A stretch of DNA of 64,000 nt from JBDWFY01 sp965275915 (GTDB lineage: Bacteria; Pseudomonadota; Alphaproteobacteria; Rhizobiales; Stappiaceae): contig CBDHYI010000007.1 of assembly GCA_965275915.1 (NCBI GenBank), forward strand, positions 1,612,001 to 1,676,000. Reading direction: 5' to 3'. Made by a program: the position numbers and the translations under genes. Position 1 is the first letter of the stretch. Every line of letters starts with the position of its first letter. Of this stretch, positions 48,642-58,223 are shown in pieces. The notes beneath the pieces are model-generated. The model was not told the origin of the DNA and did no database searches. It worked only from the letters and a program-made list of their open reading frames with translations.

Positions 48642-50054
48642 ATGTCCGAACCCAAAACACTCTATGACAAAATATGGAATGATCACGTCGTCGATATGCA
48701 GGAAGACGGGACCGCCCTGCTTTATATTGACCGGCACCTTGTTCACGAAGTCACCAGTCCGCAGGCCTTTGAAGGATTGCGGATGACCAACCGGAAAGTA
48801 CGGGCGCCGGAGCGTACGCTGGCAGTCGTCGATCACAATGTGCCGACAACCGACCGCAGTCAGGGCATCGATGATCCGGAGTCCGCGCTGCAGGTTGAGA
48901 CACTGGCTCAGAATGCTGCCGAATTTGGTGTCGAATATTACTCCGAGCGCGATCTGCGCCAGGGTATTGTGCATATTGTCGGCCCCGAGCAAGGCTTCAC
49001 GCTTCCCGGCATGACGATTGTCTGCGGTGACAGCCACACATCAACCCACGGCGCATTCGGTGCACTGGCGCACGGTATCGGAACGTCGGAAGTGGAACAT
49101 GTTCTGGCCACTCAGACGCTGATTCAGAAAAAAGCCAGGAACATGCTGATACAGGTGGATGGACTGCCTCCTGCGGGCATAACGGCAAAGGACATTATTC
49201 TGGCAATTATCGGGGAAATCGGAACTGCCGGCGGAACCGGGCATGTCATGGAATATGCCGGTGAAGCGATCCGTTCCCTGTCGATGGAAGGCCGGATGAC
49301 GGTATGCAACATGTCCATTGAAGGCGGAGCACGGGCCGGACTGATTGCGCCTGACGACCTCACGTTCGATTATGTTGCCGGCCGGCCGAGAACGCCGAAG
49401 GGCGCGGCATTCGGGCAGGCGAAAGCCTATTGGGAAACGCTCTTTACCGATGAGGGTGCACATTTTGACAAGGTTGTGCGGCTGGATGCGGCAAACCTGC
49501 CCCCCATTGTCAGTTGGGGCTCCTCTCCGGAAGATGTTGTCTCCATCGAAGGCTCGGTTCCCAACCCGGACGACATTGATGATGAAAACCGACGGGCGTC
49601 CAAGTGGCGTGCCCTTGATTATATGGGCCTGAAGCCGGGAACGAAGATGACGGATATCCCCGTCGACCGCGTTTTCATCGGTTCCTGCACGAACGGTCGG
49701 ATTGAGGATCTCAGGGCGGCCGCGAAGGCGGCCAGGGGCCGGAAAGTCGCCAATAGTGTGGATGCCATGATCGTTCCGGGCTCAGGCCTGGTCAAGGAAC
49801 AGGCTGAGCAGGAAGGCCTTGACGTTATCTTTAAGGATGCGGGTTTCGATTGGCGTGAACCGGGATGCTCGATGTGTCTGGCCATGAATGCCGACAAACT
49901 GAAACCGGGGGAGCGCTGCGCATCGACATCGAACAGGAATTTTGAGGGACGGCAGGGTTTCAAGGGGCGAACCCACCTTGTCTCTCCGGCAATGGCGGCG
50001 GCGGCGGCCATCGCAGGTCATTTTGTCGATATTCGACAGTGGCCGTCGGACTGA
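48642..50054 (+). CDS. leuC: 3-isopropylmalate dehydratase large subunit
   Basis: LeuC isomerises 2- to 3-isopropylmalate with LeuD. The 4Fe-4S cluster Cys lie in FIGSCTNGRIEDLR and GCSMCLAMNADKL. LYDKIWNDHVV, TIVCGDSHTSTHGAFGALAHGIG and STSNRNFEGRQG confirm the aconitase family and the LeuC branch. 470 residues. No leuD follows: a terminator and an HNH gene come next, so the small subunit must be elsewhere. Confidence 0.96.
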   Translation: MSEPKTLYDKIWNDHVVDMQEDGTALLYIDRHLVHEVTSPQAFEGLRMTNRKVRAPERTLAVVDHNVPTTDRSQGIDDPESALQVETLAQNAAEFGVEYYSERDLRQGIVHIVGPEQGFTLPGMTIVCGDSHTSTHGAFGALAHGIGTSEVEHVLATQTLIQKKARNMLIQVDGLPPAGITAKDIILAIIGEIGTAGGTGHVMEYAGEAIRSLSMEGRMTVCNMSIEGGARAGLIAPDDLTFDYVAGRPRTPKGAAFGQAKAYWETLFTDEGAHFDKVVRLDAANLPPIVSWGSSPEDVVSIEGSVPNPDDIDDENRRASKWRALDYMGLKPGTKMTDIPVDRVFIGSCTNGRIEDLRAAAKAARGRKVANSVDAMIVPGSGLVKEQAEQEGLDVIFKDAGFDWREPGCSMCLAMNADKLKPGERCASTSNRNFEGRQGFKGRTHLVSPAMAAAAAIAGHFVDIRQWPSD

Positions 50055-50368
50055 TTCGATTTTACCGGACTGTCGGTTTGAAAAGGGTGCGGTCTTTCCG
50101 CGCTCTTTTTGGTTTTGGCCCGTAGAACACCGGTTGTTGCCGGCAATAGCTCTTTTTAGTCAAGAGGATGCATGACCTATCGTTGAATGTTGGAAGTTGG
50201 CGACACAAAATCAAAAAACAGCAAAAGGATCTTCACAAGACTGTCACCGAAGCTCTACACTATGCGGCGACAGTTGGTTTCGGAAACCTTGGATCTTTTC
50301 TTCCGACGCGACCCTGTATCGTGAACGGTCTATTGAACAGGTCTTAGGCGGGTCATAAGGAGCTAGGT
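50055..50368 (+). other. Intergenic region leuC-HNH gene (314 bp), with a doubtful 59-codon ORF
   Basis: After the leuC terminator there is one short frame, 50168-50347, with AGAGG a few bases upstream of its ATG (MHDLSLNVGSWRHKIKKQQK...). Its charged first half and lack of family features leave it undecided; it is too short to judge by eye. Otherwise nothing was seen. Confidence 0.25.
50085..50110 (+). terminator. Rho-independent terminator after leuC
   Basis: GGGTGCGG (50085-50092) pairs with CCGCGCTC (50098-50105) with two wobble pairs, followed by TTTTT. The same hairpin recurs at 54412-54432. Confidence 0.75.
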
Positions 50369-50926
50369 TTGACTGTTGCCGTTTCGACCGGCACGCATCC
50401 GGCGCTTGTACTGAATGCGGACTACAGGCCACTGAGCTATTATCCCTTGTCTTTGTGGGCCTGGCAGGACGCGGTCAAGGCGGTGTTCCTGGATCGCGTG
50501 AACATCGTTTCAGAGTATGACGCTACGGTTCGAAGTCCGAATATGGAGTTTCGAATACCCAGCGTCGTGTCCTTGAAAACCTACATTAAGCCTTCCAGAA
50601 ATCCCGCATTTACCCGTTTTAACGTTTTTCTTCGAGATCGATTTATTTGCCAGTATTGCGGCAGCCGCGAAGATCTCACTTTCGATCATCTCGTTCCCCG
50701 TTCAAAAGGTGGCCAGACAACCTGGGAAAACGTTGTTGCCGCCTGTTCCCCCTGTAATCTGAAGAAAGCCAACAAGTCCTGGCAGGAAATGGATATGCGT
50801 CCGACGCAGATGCCATTCAGGCCGACCGTTTACGATCTGCACAATAACGGGCGGATGTTCCCGCCGAACTACCTGCATGACAGCTGGCTCGACTTTCTGT
50901 ACTGGGATACCGAGCTGGAGCCGTAA
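50369..50926 (+). CDS. HNH endonuclease
   Basis: The HNH fold is visible in the second half: a Cys pair FICQYCGSRE, the central TFDHLVPRSKGGQTTWENVV and a second Cys pair in AACSPCNLKKANK. The first half (ALVLNADYRPLSYYPLSLWAW) is typical of the free-standing HNH proteins widely conserved in Alphaproteobacteria, whose role is unknown. The start is TTG at 50369 with AAGGAG 8 nt upstream. 185 residues. Confidence 0.9.
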   Translation: MTVAVSTGTHPALVLNADYRPLSYYPLSLWAWQDAVKAVFLDRVNIVSEYDATVRSPNMEFRIPSVVSLKTYIKPSRNPAFTRFNVFLRDRFICQYCGSREDLTFDHLVPRSKGGQTTWENVVAACSPCNLKKANKSWQEMDMRPTQMPFRPTVYDLHNNGRMFPPNYLHDSWLDFLYWDTELEP

Positions 50927-51234
50927 TCACGCCGCTCTGGCTGTGATACAAAATCCTCATGTGTAATGCACCCCGTGGCCGAGACGGCAGGATTGGGGCT
51001 GTTTGCTCCGGCCAGCGCGCTGCCGCGACTCACTCAAATTTTTTTTCTGGCAAAAACGGCCTGCTTCCGCCGGTTCAAGGGCGTATATTATTTACAACTA
51101 ATAGATGTTAATGTATTTCTTAAAACTTTCCCATGTATACAGCGCCAAGACCAGATCTGATCGCCGTATCTCTTCGATATGGCGATGATTTTGCACTTTG
51201 ACGCCATTTTGCTCGCTGCCAAACGGGGTAATGC
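50927..51234. other. Intergenic region upstream of the first Tad/VWA gene (308 bp)
   Basis: No gene or RNA was recognised. A near-CtrA sequence (TTAA-N8-TTAA near 51109) has the wrong spacing. The last part is AT-rich and probably includes the promoter. Confidence 0.35.
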
Positions 51235-52560
51235 ATGCTTGGAAACCGGAAATTGCTTGAGCTGTCGAGACGACTGCGGCGGGAGCAGTCGGGCTCCATT
51301 ATGATTACGGCAGGTTTTACGTTTCTCTTACTGATCGTCATGGGCGGCGCCGCGGTTGATTACGCCCGCGCCGTATCGACCCGCACGACACTGGCAAATG
51401 CGATCGACTCTGCGGCTCTGGCGGCGGCCAAACAGTTGTCTTTAATGGACATGACAGATGCTGCCGTCAAAAAAGTTGTCGAGGATGTTGTTGCCGCAAA
51501 TATTGGCGATAAGTACCAGGATGTCAGCTACCGGGTGGACAGTGTCACTGTTGTACCCGCGCAAGGAACGGTTACTGTGGATGCGTCTGCAGATGTGCCC
51601 ACGTTTTTCGTGAAGCTCGCCGGTATCAATAATCTGAATGTTTCGAATGTTTCGCAGGTGACCTACAGCCGCTTTGATGTTGAACTGGCGATCGTTGTCG
51701 ATGTTACCGAGTCGATGGAAGACGATATGCAGGCGTTGCGGGAAGCGACACAGCGTGCTGTCGACATACTTCTTCCATCGTATGTGACACCCGGAAATTC
51801 GAAGGTAAAAATGTCGATTGTTCCATACAGTACGGGCGTTAATGCCGGCCGGTATGCGGCACGTGTCTCAAACGGCTCGGCTTCAAACAAATGTGTGACA
51901 GAGCGGGGAGGGTCCGAAAAATCCACGGATGCGTGGTATAAGCACTCGTCAAACATGCAGCCTTGGGAATATTTTGGAGGAGGCACGAGCACCTGTTCTT
52001 CTTCGCAACTGCTGCCTCTGACCGATAATCGGGATACCCTTACAAGCCGTATCAGCTCGCTAGAGGCGGCTTCGACGACCGCAGGGCAGGTCGGTATAGC
52101 ATGGGGCTGGTATACGATCTCTCCGACATGGTCCGCCTTGTGGCCCGGCGACAGCCAACCGGAGCCTTATACGAACGACGACGTGAAAAAAGTCATGCTG
52201 ATTATGACGGATGGTGCGTTCAACACATGGTATGATTACAAGACTAAAACCGAATGCAGCCCCTGGGCATGTTACGTCGTCGGCGGCAAGTGGAAGCGAA
52301 CATTTGAGAAGTACGCCGGGTATAGTGACGAGCCTTCAATTCGCGCCAGGGCTCTTTGCAACAAAATCAAGGCAAAGCATATCCATATTTACACGGTCTA
52401 TTTTAATACCGGCGGATCCGGCGCTGATGACAGCATGAAGCTGATGCGGTATTGTGCGACAGATGCCAAATCATACTTTGTCGCTCAAGACGACGCTCAG
52501 CTGAAAGCGGAATTTGGCAGAATAGCCAAGGATATCCAGGATATATATCTGTCAAAATAG
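51235..52560 (+). CDS. TadG-like pilin-stem/VWA protein, copy 1
   Basis: The N-terminus has a basic stretch (SRRLRREQ) and a single hydrophobic helix (residues ~20-40, MITAGFTFLLLIVMGGAAVD) followed by YARAVSTRTTLANAIDSAAL, the Tad/Flp-pilus TadE/G signature. From residue ~143 a von Willebrand A domain starts (DVELAIVVDVTESM) with MIDAS DxTxS and a later MTDG motif. Cys pairs and the C-terminal IAKDIQDIYLSK complete it. Probably membrane-anchored with the VWA domain outside the inner membrane. It has two paralogues downstream; no other tad genes are in the window. Confidence 0.8.
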   Translation: MLGNRKLLELSRRLRREQSGSIMITAGFTFLLLIVMGGAAVDYARAVSTRTTLANAIDSAALAAAKQLSLMDMTDAAVKKVVEDVVAANIGDKYQDVSYRVDSVTVVPAQGTVTVDASADVPTFFVKLAGINNLNVSNVSQVTYSRFDVELAIVVDVTESMEDDMQALREATQRAVDILLPSYVTPGNSKVKMSIVPYSTGVNAGRYAARVSNGSASNKCVTERGGSEKSTDAWYKHSSNMQPWEYFGGGTSTCSSSQLLPLTDNRDTLTSRISSLEAASTTAGQVGIAWGWYTISPTWSALWPGDSQPEPYTNDDVKKVMLIMTDGAFNTWYDYKTKTECSPWACYVVGGKWKRTFEKYAGYSDEPSIRARALCNKIKAKHIHIYTVYFNTGGSGADDSMKLMRYCATDAKSYFVAQDDAQLKAEFGRIAKDIQDIYLSK

Positions 52561-53075
52561 ATGAACAGCCTCATGAGCGGGCGCCTGCGAGGCCACAATT
52601 CCTCCTCCCGCCAGATACGGTGCGTTTTGTCCGCAGCCACGACAAAGAGCGCACCGCCGGAAATGAACGCGCAGGTACCCGTTTGCAAGGATGGTCCAAC
52701 GTCCCTGACCTGCCTTTATCAGAACAACTGAATTCCTGTCCCCGGAACTCGGCTTTTTGCGTCCGGATCGTTCGGGCACGCGTTTCAATCAGGGACGCAT
52801 CCCGATTCCCTGTCTGTTTTCGGTCACCGGCGTCAATAATTCATTTACCAGTTATCATTTCATTATACTTATTTTATTATATAATATTAAGTAAAAATTC
52901 ACAAGAAAACTTGATTGACGACCTTAAAACTCTTCGAATCTGCCAAATTAGTAGTAAATTATATAATATACCTCGAAATTAGCGGTGAAAATCAGAATTG
53001 AACACCATGCCTCTGCATTGTGGCAATGAAATTGCAAATCTGGCGGCAACTCATTCGCTGTTAACGGGGTAACCT
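52561..53075. other. Intergenic region between Tad/VWA copies 1 and 2 (515 bp)
   Basis: It contains a strong hairpin (GGTGCG 52619-52624 with CGCACC 52650-52655, and TTTGTC with GACAAA inside it) that may end copy 1 transcription. A markedly AT-rich tract lies at about 52840-52975. No coding frame is convincing. The AT-richness differs from the rest of the window and probably holds the copy 2 promoter. Confidence 0.45.
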
Positions 53076-54383
53076 ATGCCTGGATATCATAAACTGCTTG
53101 CTCAACTCAGACGCCTCCGGGAGGAGCGATCGGGCTCCGTTATGATCATGACCGGCTTCATGATTGTCATCCTGATCGTGATCGGCGGTGCTGCGGTTGA
53201 CTATGCCCGCGCAGTATCGACCCGAACCACTTTGGCCAACGCCATCGACTCCGCAACCCTGGCCGCCGCAAAGGCATTGTCGGCGCAGCCTCTCAGCGAT
53301 GGCGAGGTGACACGCATCGTTGAGGAGCAGTTTGCGGCCAACGCGGGGGATTTCTACCGGGACATCGACTTTAAGATTGACACTGTCGATGTGAATGAGG
53401 TCCAGGGCCTGATTACGGTTGATGCCTCCGCTGAGGTTCCGACTTTCTTCGTCAAACTTGCAAATATCAATAAGTTGGACGTTTCCAATATCTCCCAGGC
53501 CAAGTACAGCCGCTACAATGTGGAACTGGCCCTTGTCCTGGACATTACCGGTTCAATGGACGGCCAGAAGATTGTTGATCTGAAGGATGCCGCGAAGACG
53601 CTGGTCGATATTCTGCTGCCGCCCGACTATGACGAAGACAAAGGGCGCGTGAAGATCTCGGTTGTTCCTTACAGCTACTCGGTCAAATTGAATGCCGAGC
53701 AGGCAAAGCTGGCCGCAGAGGGCAACAACTTCATTCAAAATGCAAGCGGCGACAAAACATTCTATCAGTGCCTGAAGGAAAGAACGGGGCCGGACGCCTA
53801 TACGGATGCCGGGCCGGGTGCTGCACCGATGGGATGGAATCAGTCTTGTGCCGATGCGGAAATTCTGCCTCTCAATGACGATGCCGACCGAATTAAAGAT
53901 GCGATCGATGATTTGCGGACCGGAGGCATGACATCCGGACATATCGGTTTCGTCTGGGGCTGGTATACTTTGTCGCCCCACTGGTCGTCCGTCTGGCCCG
54001 GCGACAGCAGGCCCGTCGACTATGGCGATGACGATACCCTGAAGTTCATTCTTTATATGACTGACGGGACGTTCAACAGAGCCTACGGCATCAACCCGAA
54101 TCCGACTGCGACAGGTGACACGGTCACCGGTGCGGGCTTTGCGACTGTCAACAACAGCCCAAGCTCTTCCAATCGGGCGAAAGACCTGTGTGACGGATTT
54201 GATGCTGAAGACGACACGGTTATTTATTCCATCGCGTTTCAAGCAACATCAGCCGCTGAAAATATCATGCGCTACTGTGCTTCAAGTCCGGACAAATACT
54301 TCGATGCCAGCGATGGCGATGCGTTGAGACTGGCATTCGAGCGGATCGCAAAGGATATTCAGCAGATCTACCTGTCAATGTAG
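53076..54383 (+). CDS. TadG-like pilin-stem/VWA protein, copy 2
   Basis: Same architecture as its neighbours: basic N-terminus (LRRLREER), hydrophobic helix (MIMTGFMIVILIVIGGAAVD), YARAVSTRTTLANAID, and a VWA domain beginning NVELALVLDITGSMDG with a complete DxTGS MIDAS and a later YMTDGTFNRAYG. The segment GFVWGWYTLSPHWSSVWPGD is shared by all three copies. It lacks the extra Cys-containing loop after TDG seen in copies 1 and 3. It ends IAKDIQQIYLSM. Followed by a clear terminator. Confidence 0.8.
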   Translation: MPGYHKLLAQLRRLREERSGSVMIMTGFMIVILIVIGGAAVDYARAVSTRTTLANAIDSATLAAAKALSAQPLSDGEVTRIVEEQFAANAGDFYRDIDFKIDTVDVNEVQGLITVDASAEVPTFFVKLANINKLDVSNISQAKYSRYNVELALVLDITGSMDGQKIVDLKDAAKTLVDILLPPDYDEDKGRVKISVVPYSYSVKLNAEQAKLAAEGNNFIQNASGDKTFYQCLKERTGPDAYTDAGPGAAPMGWNQSCADAEILPLNDDADRIKDAIDDLRTGGMTSGHIGFVWGWYTLSPHWSSVWPGDSRPVDYGDDDTLKFILYMTDGTFNRAYGINPNPTATGDTVTGAGFATVNNSPSSSNRAKDLCDGFDAEDDTVIYSIAFQATSAAENIMRYCASSPDKYFDASDGDALRLAFERIAKDIQQIYLSM

Positions 54384-54411
54384 AGCTCTGTTATCTTACC
54401 GACGGGTATTT

Positions 54412-54432
54412 GGGTGCGGTCTTTCCGCGCCC
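54412..54432 (+). terminator. Rho-independent terminator after Tad/VWA copy 2
   Basis: GGGTGCGG (54412-54419) pairs with CCGCGCCC (54425-54432) with a single G-T wobble, followed by ATTTTATTTATATTTTT. The stem and loop are nearly identical to the terminator after leuC. Confidence 0.75.
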
Positions 54433-54656
54433 ATTTTATTTATATTTTTAGATTTTAACTTCGGCTTTTTTTACAAAAACAACATTTATCTTCGCGTTCG
54501 CTGCCCCGTTAAGAACTTCCTCAAAATTATAAAATACTAATATGAGAACATAATCAGTTCTCGGTGTAGTTCATTTTTGCAACATGCATTCGCTGGATTT
54601 TGTCATTTGCAAAACCGTGCCGAGCACACTTTTTGTCGGATATCGGTAGGTGAGGC

Positions 54657-55994
54657 ATGACGACAATCGGAAAATTAGGAAGGCTTTTTCGGCGAGCCGC
54701 TCAAGATGAGTCCGGTTCGATTATGATAATAACCGGCTTTGCTATTGTAATGTTGATCGTTATGGGCGGCGCAGCCGTTGATTTTGCCCGCGCAATTACA
54801 ACAAGGGCAGTCATTGCCAATGCAATAGACGCTGCCGCTCTGGCCGCAGCCAAGCAACTGTCTGTCACGGCTCTTTCGGATTCGGCAGTGAGACAGATTG
54901 TCGAGGAGTCGTTTCAAGCAAACCTCGGCGACAAATACAGTGATGTCGAAATGAGAATTGACGACGTCCAGGTCAACCCGAACCTTGGAACGGTGACCGT
55001 CGAGGCGTCGGCCGACATTCCGACATTCTTTATCAAGCTTGCCAACATCAACGATCTGAACGTGCAGAACAGCTCGGAAGTCACTTACAGCCGTTACGAT
55101 GTTGAACTGGCCCTGGTTGTCGACGTTACCGGTTCGATGAGCGGCGATATCGGCGACTTGCGTGATGCAAGTGAGGGTGTTGTCAACATTCTTCTTCCTG
55201 AAGGGGATGAGAAGGCAAAATCCAAGGTCAAAATCTCTGTCGTTCCTTATAGCGTCGGCGTCAATATGGGGTCCTACGCCACCACGGTGACCGGGGGTAT
55301 CAGCAGCCGCTGCGCGACCGAACGGGTCGGTCCGGAACAGTATACCGATAAGAGTTACAGCGAGGAGTTTATCGGCGACGGGTCCGGAACCATGCGGTCA
55401 AGTGACTGTTCAAGCTCCGTTATCCTGCCATTGACCAACGACCGGGACGATCTGATCGATAACATTCGCGCGTTGAGAACGGACGGTTATACGGCCGGAC
55501 ACACCGGTATTGCCTGGGGATGGTACACGCTTTCGCCTGAATGGTCGGATTTGTGGCCTGCCGGCAGCGACCCCGCATCATATAATGATGATGACATCCT
55601 CAAGTTCGCCGTTATCATGACGGACGGCGATTTCAACACGCACTACAAGTATGAAGAACTCGACCAGGGCGAGTGCGAGGATCACTATCGGAGCAGCAAA
55701 GAGCATCTTTGCCTGGATGGAGACCACTATTACTGGACCGAGAATTCCCAGTGGGGATACAATGGCCAGTCTTCAAAGCGCGGCCGGGCTCTCTGCAGTG
55801 CGATGAAAGATACGGATATCCGTGTCTATTCGGTCTATTTCGGTAGCAATAACAGTTCAAACGGCGCCCGCGTCATGAAGAATTGTGCAACCGATGAGGC
55901 AACGACCTACTTCCAGGCGGAGGATGGTGATGATCTGGTGAGGGCTTTCGCTCTTATCGCAAAGGATATTCAGAGCATCTATCTGTCCAAGTAA
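54657..55994 (+). CDS. TadG-like pilin-stem/VWA protein, copy 3
   Basis: Third tandem paralogue: basic N-terminus (LFRRAAQDE), hydrophobic helix (MIITGFAIVMLIVMGGAAVD), FARAITTRAVIANAIDAAAL, VWA domain (DVELALVVDVTGSMSG, later IMTDGDFNTHYKY) and C-terminal IAKDIQSIYLSK. Shared Cys positions (SRCATERVG, SSDCSSSVILPL, RALCSAM, MKNCATD) suggest conserved disulfides; an added loop with two Cys (QGECEDHYRSSKEHLCLDG) follows the MTDG motif. Each copy has its own AT-rich upstream region, so the three are probably separate transcription units. Confidence 0.8.
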   Translation: MTTIGKLGRLFRRAAQDESGSIMIITGFAIVMLIVMGGAAVDFARAITTRAVIANAIDAAALAAAKQLSVTALSDSAVRQIVEESFQANLGDKYSDVEMRIDDVQVNPNLGTVTVEASADIPTFFIKLANINDLNVQNSSEVTYSRYDVELALVVDVTGSMSGDIGDLRDASEGVVNILLPEGDEKAKSKVKISVVPYSVGVNMGSYATTVTGGISSRCATERVGPEQYTDKSYSEEFIGDGSGTMRSSDCSSSVILPLTNDRDDLIDNIRALRTDGYTAGHTGIAWGWYTLSPEWSDLWPAGSDPASYNDDDILKFAVIMTDGDFNTHYKYEELDQGECEDHYRSSKEHLCLDGDHYYWTENSQWGYNGQSSKRGRALCSAMKDTDIRVYSVYFGSNNSSNGARVMKNCATDEATTYFQAEDGDDLVRAFALIAKDIQSIYLSK

Positions 55995-56023
55995 TTGCTG
56001 TTTCACCTGCCTGCCTGCCGGCA

Positions 56024-56062
56024 AAAATATGCCCGGGACAGAGAGTGTCCCGGGCATATTTT
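56024..56062. terminator. Bidirectional terminator between Tad/VWA copy 3 and acsA
   Basis: AAAATATGCCCGGGACA (56024-56040) pairs perfectly over 17 bp with 56046-56062 around the loop GAGAG. The A and T ends make it function for both converging genes. Confidence 0.88.
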
Positions 56063-56066
56063 ATCG

Positions 56067-58007
56067 CTATGCCCGATTCTGACGATTGTCGATCAGATCG
56101 TCAACGACCCCCGGATCGGCCAGAGTCGATGTGTCGCCGAGATTGTCGAAACTGTCCTCGGCAATTTTCCGCAAAATCCGGCGCATGATTTTCCCCGATC
56201 GGGTTTTCGGAAGTCCCGGCGAAAACTGAATAAGGTCCGGGGAAGCGATCGGGCCGATTTCTGTCCGGACCCATGTCACCAGCTCTTTTTTCAACTCGTC
56301 TGTCGGCTCCTCACCGTCCATCAAGGTGACATAGGCATAGATGCCCTGCCCTTTGATGTCGTGCGGATAACCGACAACGGCGGCCTCGGATACTTTATCG
56401 TGGGCAACGAGAGCGCTTTCGACCTCCGCAGTCCCCATTCTGTGACCGGAGACATTGATCACGTCATCGACACGTCCGGTGATCCAGTAATAGCCGTCCC
56501 CATCCCGGCGGCAGCCATCGCCGGTAAAGTAGTAACCTTTATAAGTCGAGAAATAGGTCTGAACGAAGCGCTCGTGGTCGCCATAGACCGTGCGCATCTG
56601 TCCGGGCCATGAGTCTGTTATGATCAGATTGCCTTCTGTCGCGCCCTCCAGAATTTGCCCCCCCGAATCGACGATCGCCGGCTTGATGCCGAAGAAGGGA
56701 CGCGTCGCGGATCCCGGCTTCAGATCCGTTGCGCCGGGCAGCGGTGTGATCAGAATTCCGCCGGTCTCGGTTTGCCACCAGGTATCGACAATCGGACACT
56801 GCCCCTCGCCGACAACATTGTAGTACCAGAGCCAGGCTTCGGGATTGATCGGCTCACCGACGGACCCCAGCAGGCGCAGCGACTGCCGTGATGTCTTCGT
56901 GACATGCTCATCGCCTGCGCCCATAAGCGCGCGAACGGCGGTGGGAGCCGTATAGAAGATCGAGACGTTGTGTTTATCGACCACCTCCCAGAACCGTGCG
57001 GGGCTGGGATAGGTCGGCACGCCTTCAAACATAAGGGTCGTGGCGCCATTGGCCAGAGGGCCATAGACAATGTAGCTGTGCCCGGTGACCCAGCCCACAT
57101 CAGCGGTGCACCAGTAGATCTCCCCGTCTTTGTAATCGAAGATATACTGGTGGGTCATCGAAGCGTAGACGAGATAACCGCCGGTGGTGTGAAGCACACC
57201 CTTGGGCTGGCCGGTCGATCCGGATGTATAGAGGATGAACAGTGGATCTTCGGCGTTCATTTCAGCCGGTTCGCACTGATCCGATACCTTCTCCGCCTCC
57301 TCATGATACCAGACATCGCGACCGTCCTGCATCGCAATATTGCCGCCGGTTCGGCGAACGACGATCACCTTGTCGACCCCGGAGATCTTGGTCAGCGATG
57401 CATCGACATTGGCTTTGAGCGGAATCGAGCGGCCGCCCCGCAGACCTTCATCGGCGGTAATCACGATATTGGAAGCACAGTCTTCTATCCGTCCGGCAAG
57501 ACTGTCGGGCGAGAAGCCGCCAAAGACGATGGAATGAACCGCTCCGATGCGTGTGCAGGCCAGCATCGCATAGGCGGCTTCCGGAATCATCGGCATATAG
57601 ATGGTGATCCGGTCGCCCTTTTTCGCGCCGGATGCCTTGAGCACATTGGCGAACTTACAGACTTCGCGATGCAATTCGGCATAGGTGATAACCTTATGCT
57701 CTGAGGGATCATCACCTTCCCAAACAATGGCCGGCTGATCAGCCCGCGTTTTCAAGTGGCGATCAACACAATTGACCGACACATTCAGCGTGCCGTCTTC
57801 AAACCATTTAATGGAAACATTGTCGTAGTCGTAGGATGTGTTTTTGACTTTGCTGTAGGGCTTGATCCAGTCGAGGCGCTTGCCGTGCTCGCCCCAGAAT
57901 GCGTCAGGATCTGCGACCGACTCCGCGTACATCGCCTTATATTTTGCATTGTCGACATGCGCATGCTGCGCTGTTTCCGCAGGAACCGGAAAGACCGAGT
58001 CGGACAT
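56067..58007 (-). CDS. acsA: Acetyl-CoA synthetase
   Basis: AcsA activates acetate through acetyl-AMP. The AMP-binding signature LFILYTSGSTGQPKGVLHTTGG, VDTWWQTETGG, the YFTGDGCRRDGDGYYWITGR hinge region and the C-terminal RTRSGKIMRRILRKIA with the Lys that is reversibly acetylated are present. 646 residues. GGGAGG precedes the ATG at 58007. It would assimilate acetate, for example from PHB breakdown. Confidence 0.96.
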   Translation of the reverse strand: MSDSVFPVPAETAQHAHVDNAKYKAMYAESVADPDAFWGEHGKRLDWIKPYSKVKNTSYDYDNVSIKWFEDGTLNVSVNCVDRHLKTRADQPAIVWEGDDPSEHKVITYAELHREVCKFANVLKASGAKKGDRITIYMPMIPEAAYAMLACTRIGAVHSIVFGGFSPDSLAGRIEDCASNIVITADEGLRGGRSIPLKANVDASLTKISGVDKVIVVRRTGGNIAMQDGRDVWYHEEAEKVSDQCEPAEMNAEDPLFILYTSGSTGQPKGVLHTTGGYLVYASMTHQYIFDYKDGEIYWCTADVGWVTGHSYIVYGPLANGATTLMFEGVPTYPSPARFWEVVDKHNVSIFYTAPTAVRALMGAGDEHVTKTSRQSLRLLGSVGEPINPEAWLWYYNVVGEGQCPIVDTWWQTETGGILITPLPGATDLKPGSATRPFFGIKPAIVDSGGQILEGATEGNLIITDSWPGQMRTVYGDHERFVQTYFSTYKGYYFTGDGCRRDGDGYYWITGRVDDVINVSGHRMGTAEVESALVAHDKVSEAAVVGYPHDIKGQGIYAYVTLMDGEEPTDELKKELVTWVRTEIGPIASPDLIQFSPGLPKTRSGKIMRRILRKIAEDSFDNLGDTSTLADPGVVDDLIDNRQNRA

Positions 58008-58223
58008 GTTTACCTCCCAAACAAATCAGATGTTATTCCCCAGTTTAGCATTGGCCTTTAGGCGGGAATACGCATCAGAAGAACCAGAAAACACGCAACG
58101 GACAGCGCGCTGCCGCTGTCCGGCTGTTTGGCCGCATTATGCTAAGGCATTGTCCTGTCGTCTATATCGATTAGCTCGAACTTTGGTGGTACGTCGGAGC
58201 GGGTTTCCCGTCCCGGCTGCCTG

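Noticed and set aside
51109..51125. Possible CtrA site upstream of Tad/VWA copy 1
   Set aside because: The two TTAA halves are separated by 8 bp, not the 7 bp required by the consensus.
52497..52788. Minus-strand frames in the gap between Tad/VWA copies 1 and 2
   Set aside because: They have no motif, and they overlap a strong hairpin and the end of copy 1.
53553..54242. 229-codon minus-strand frame opposite Tad/VWA copy 2
   Set aside because: Antisense to a gene with clear TadE/G and VWA motifs; no independent evidence.
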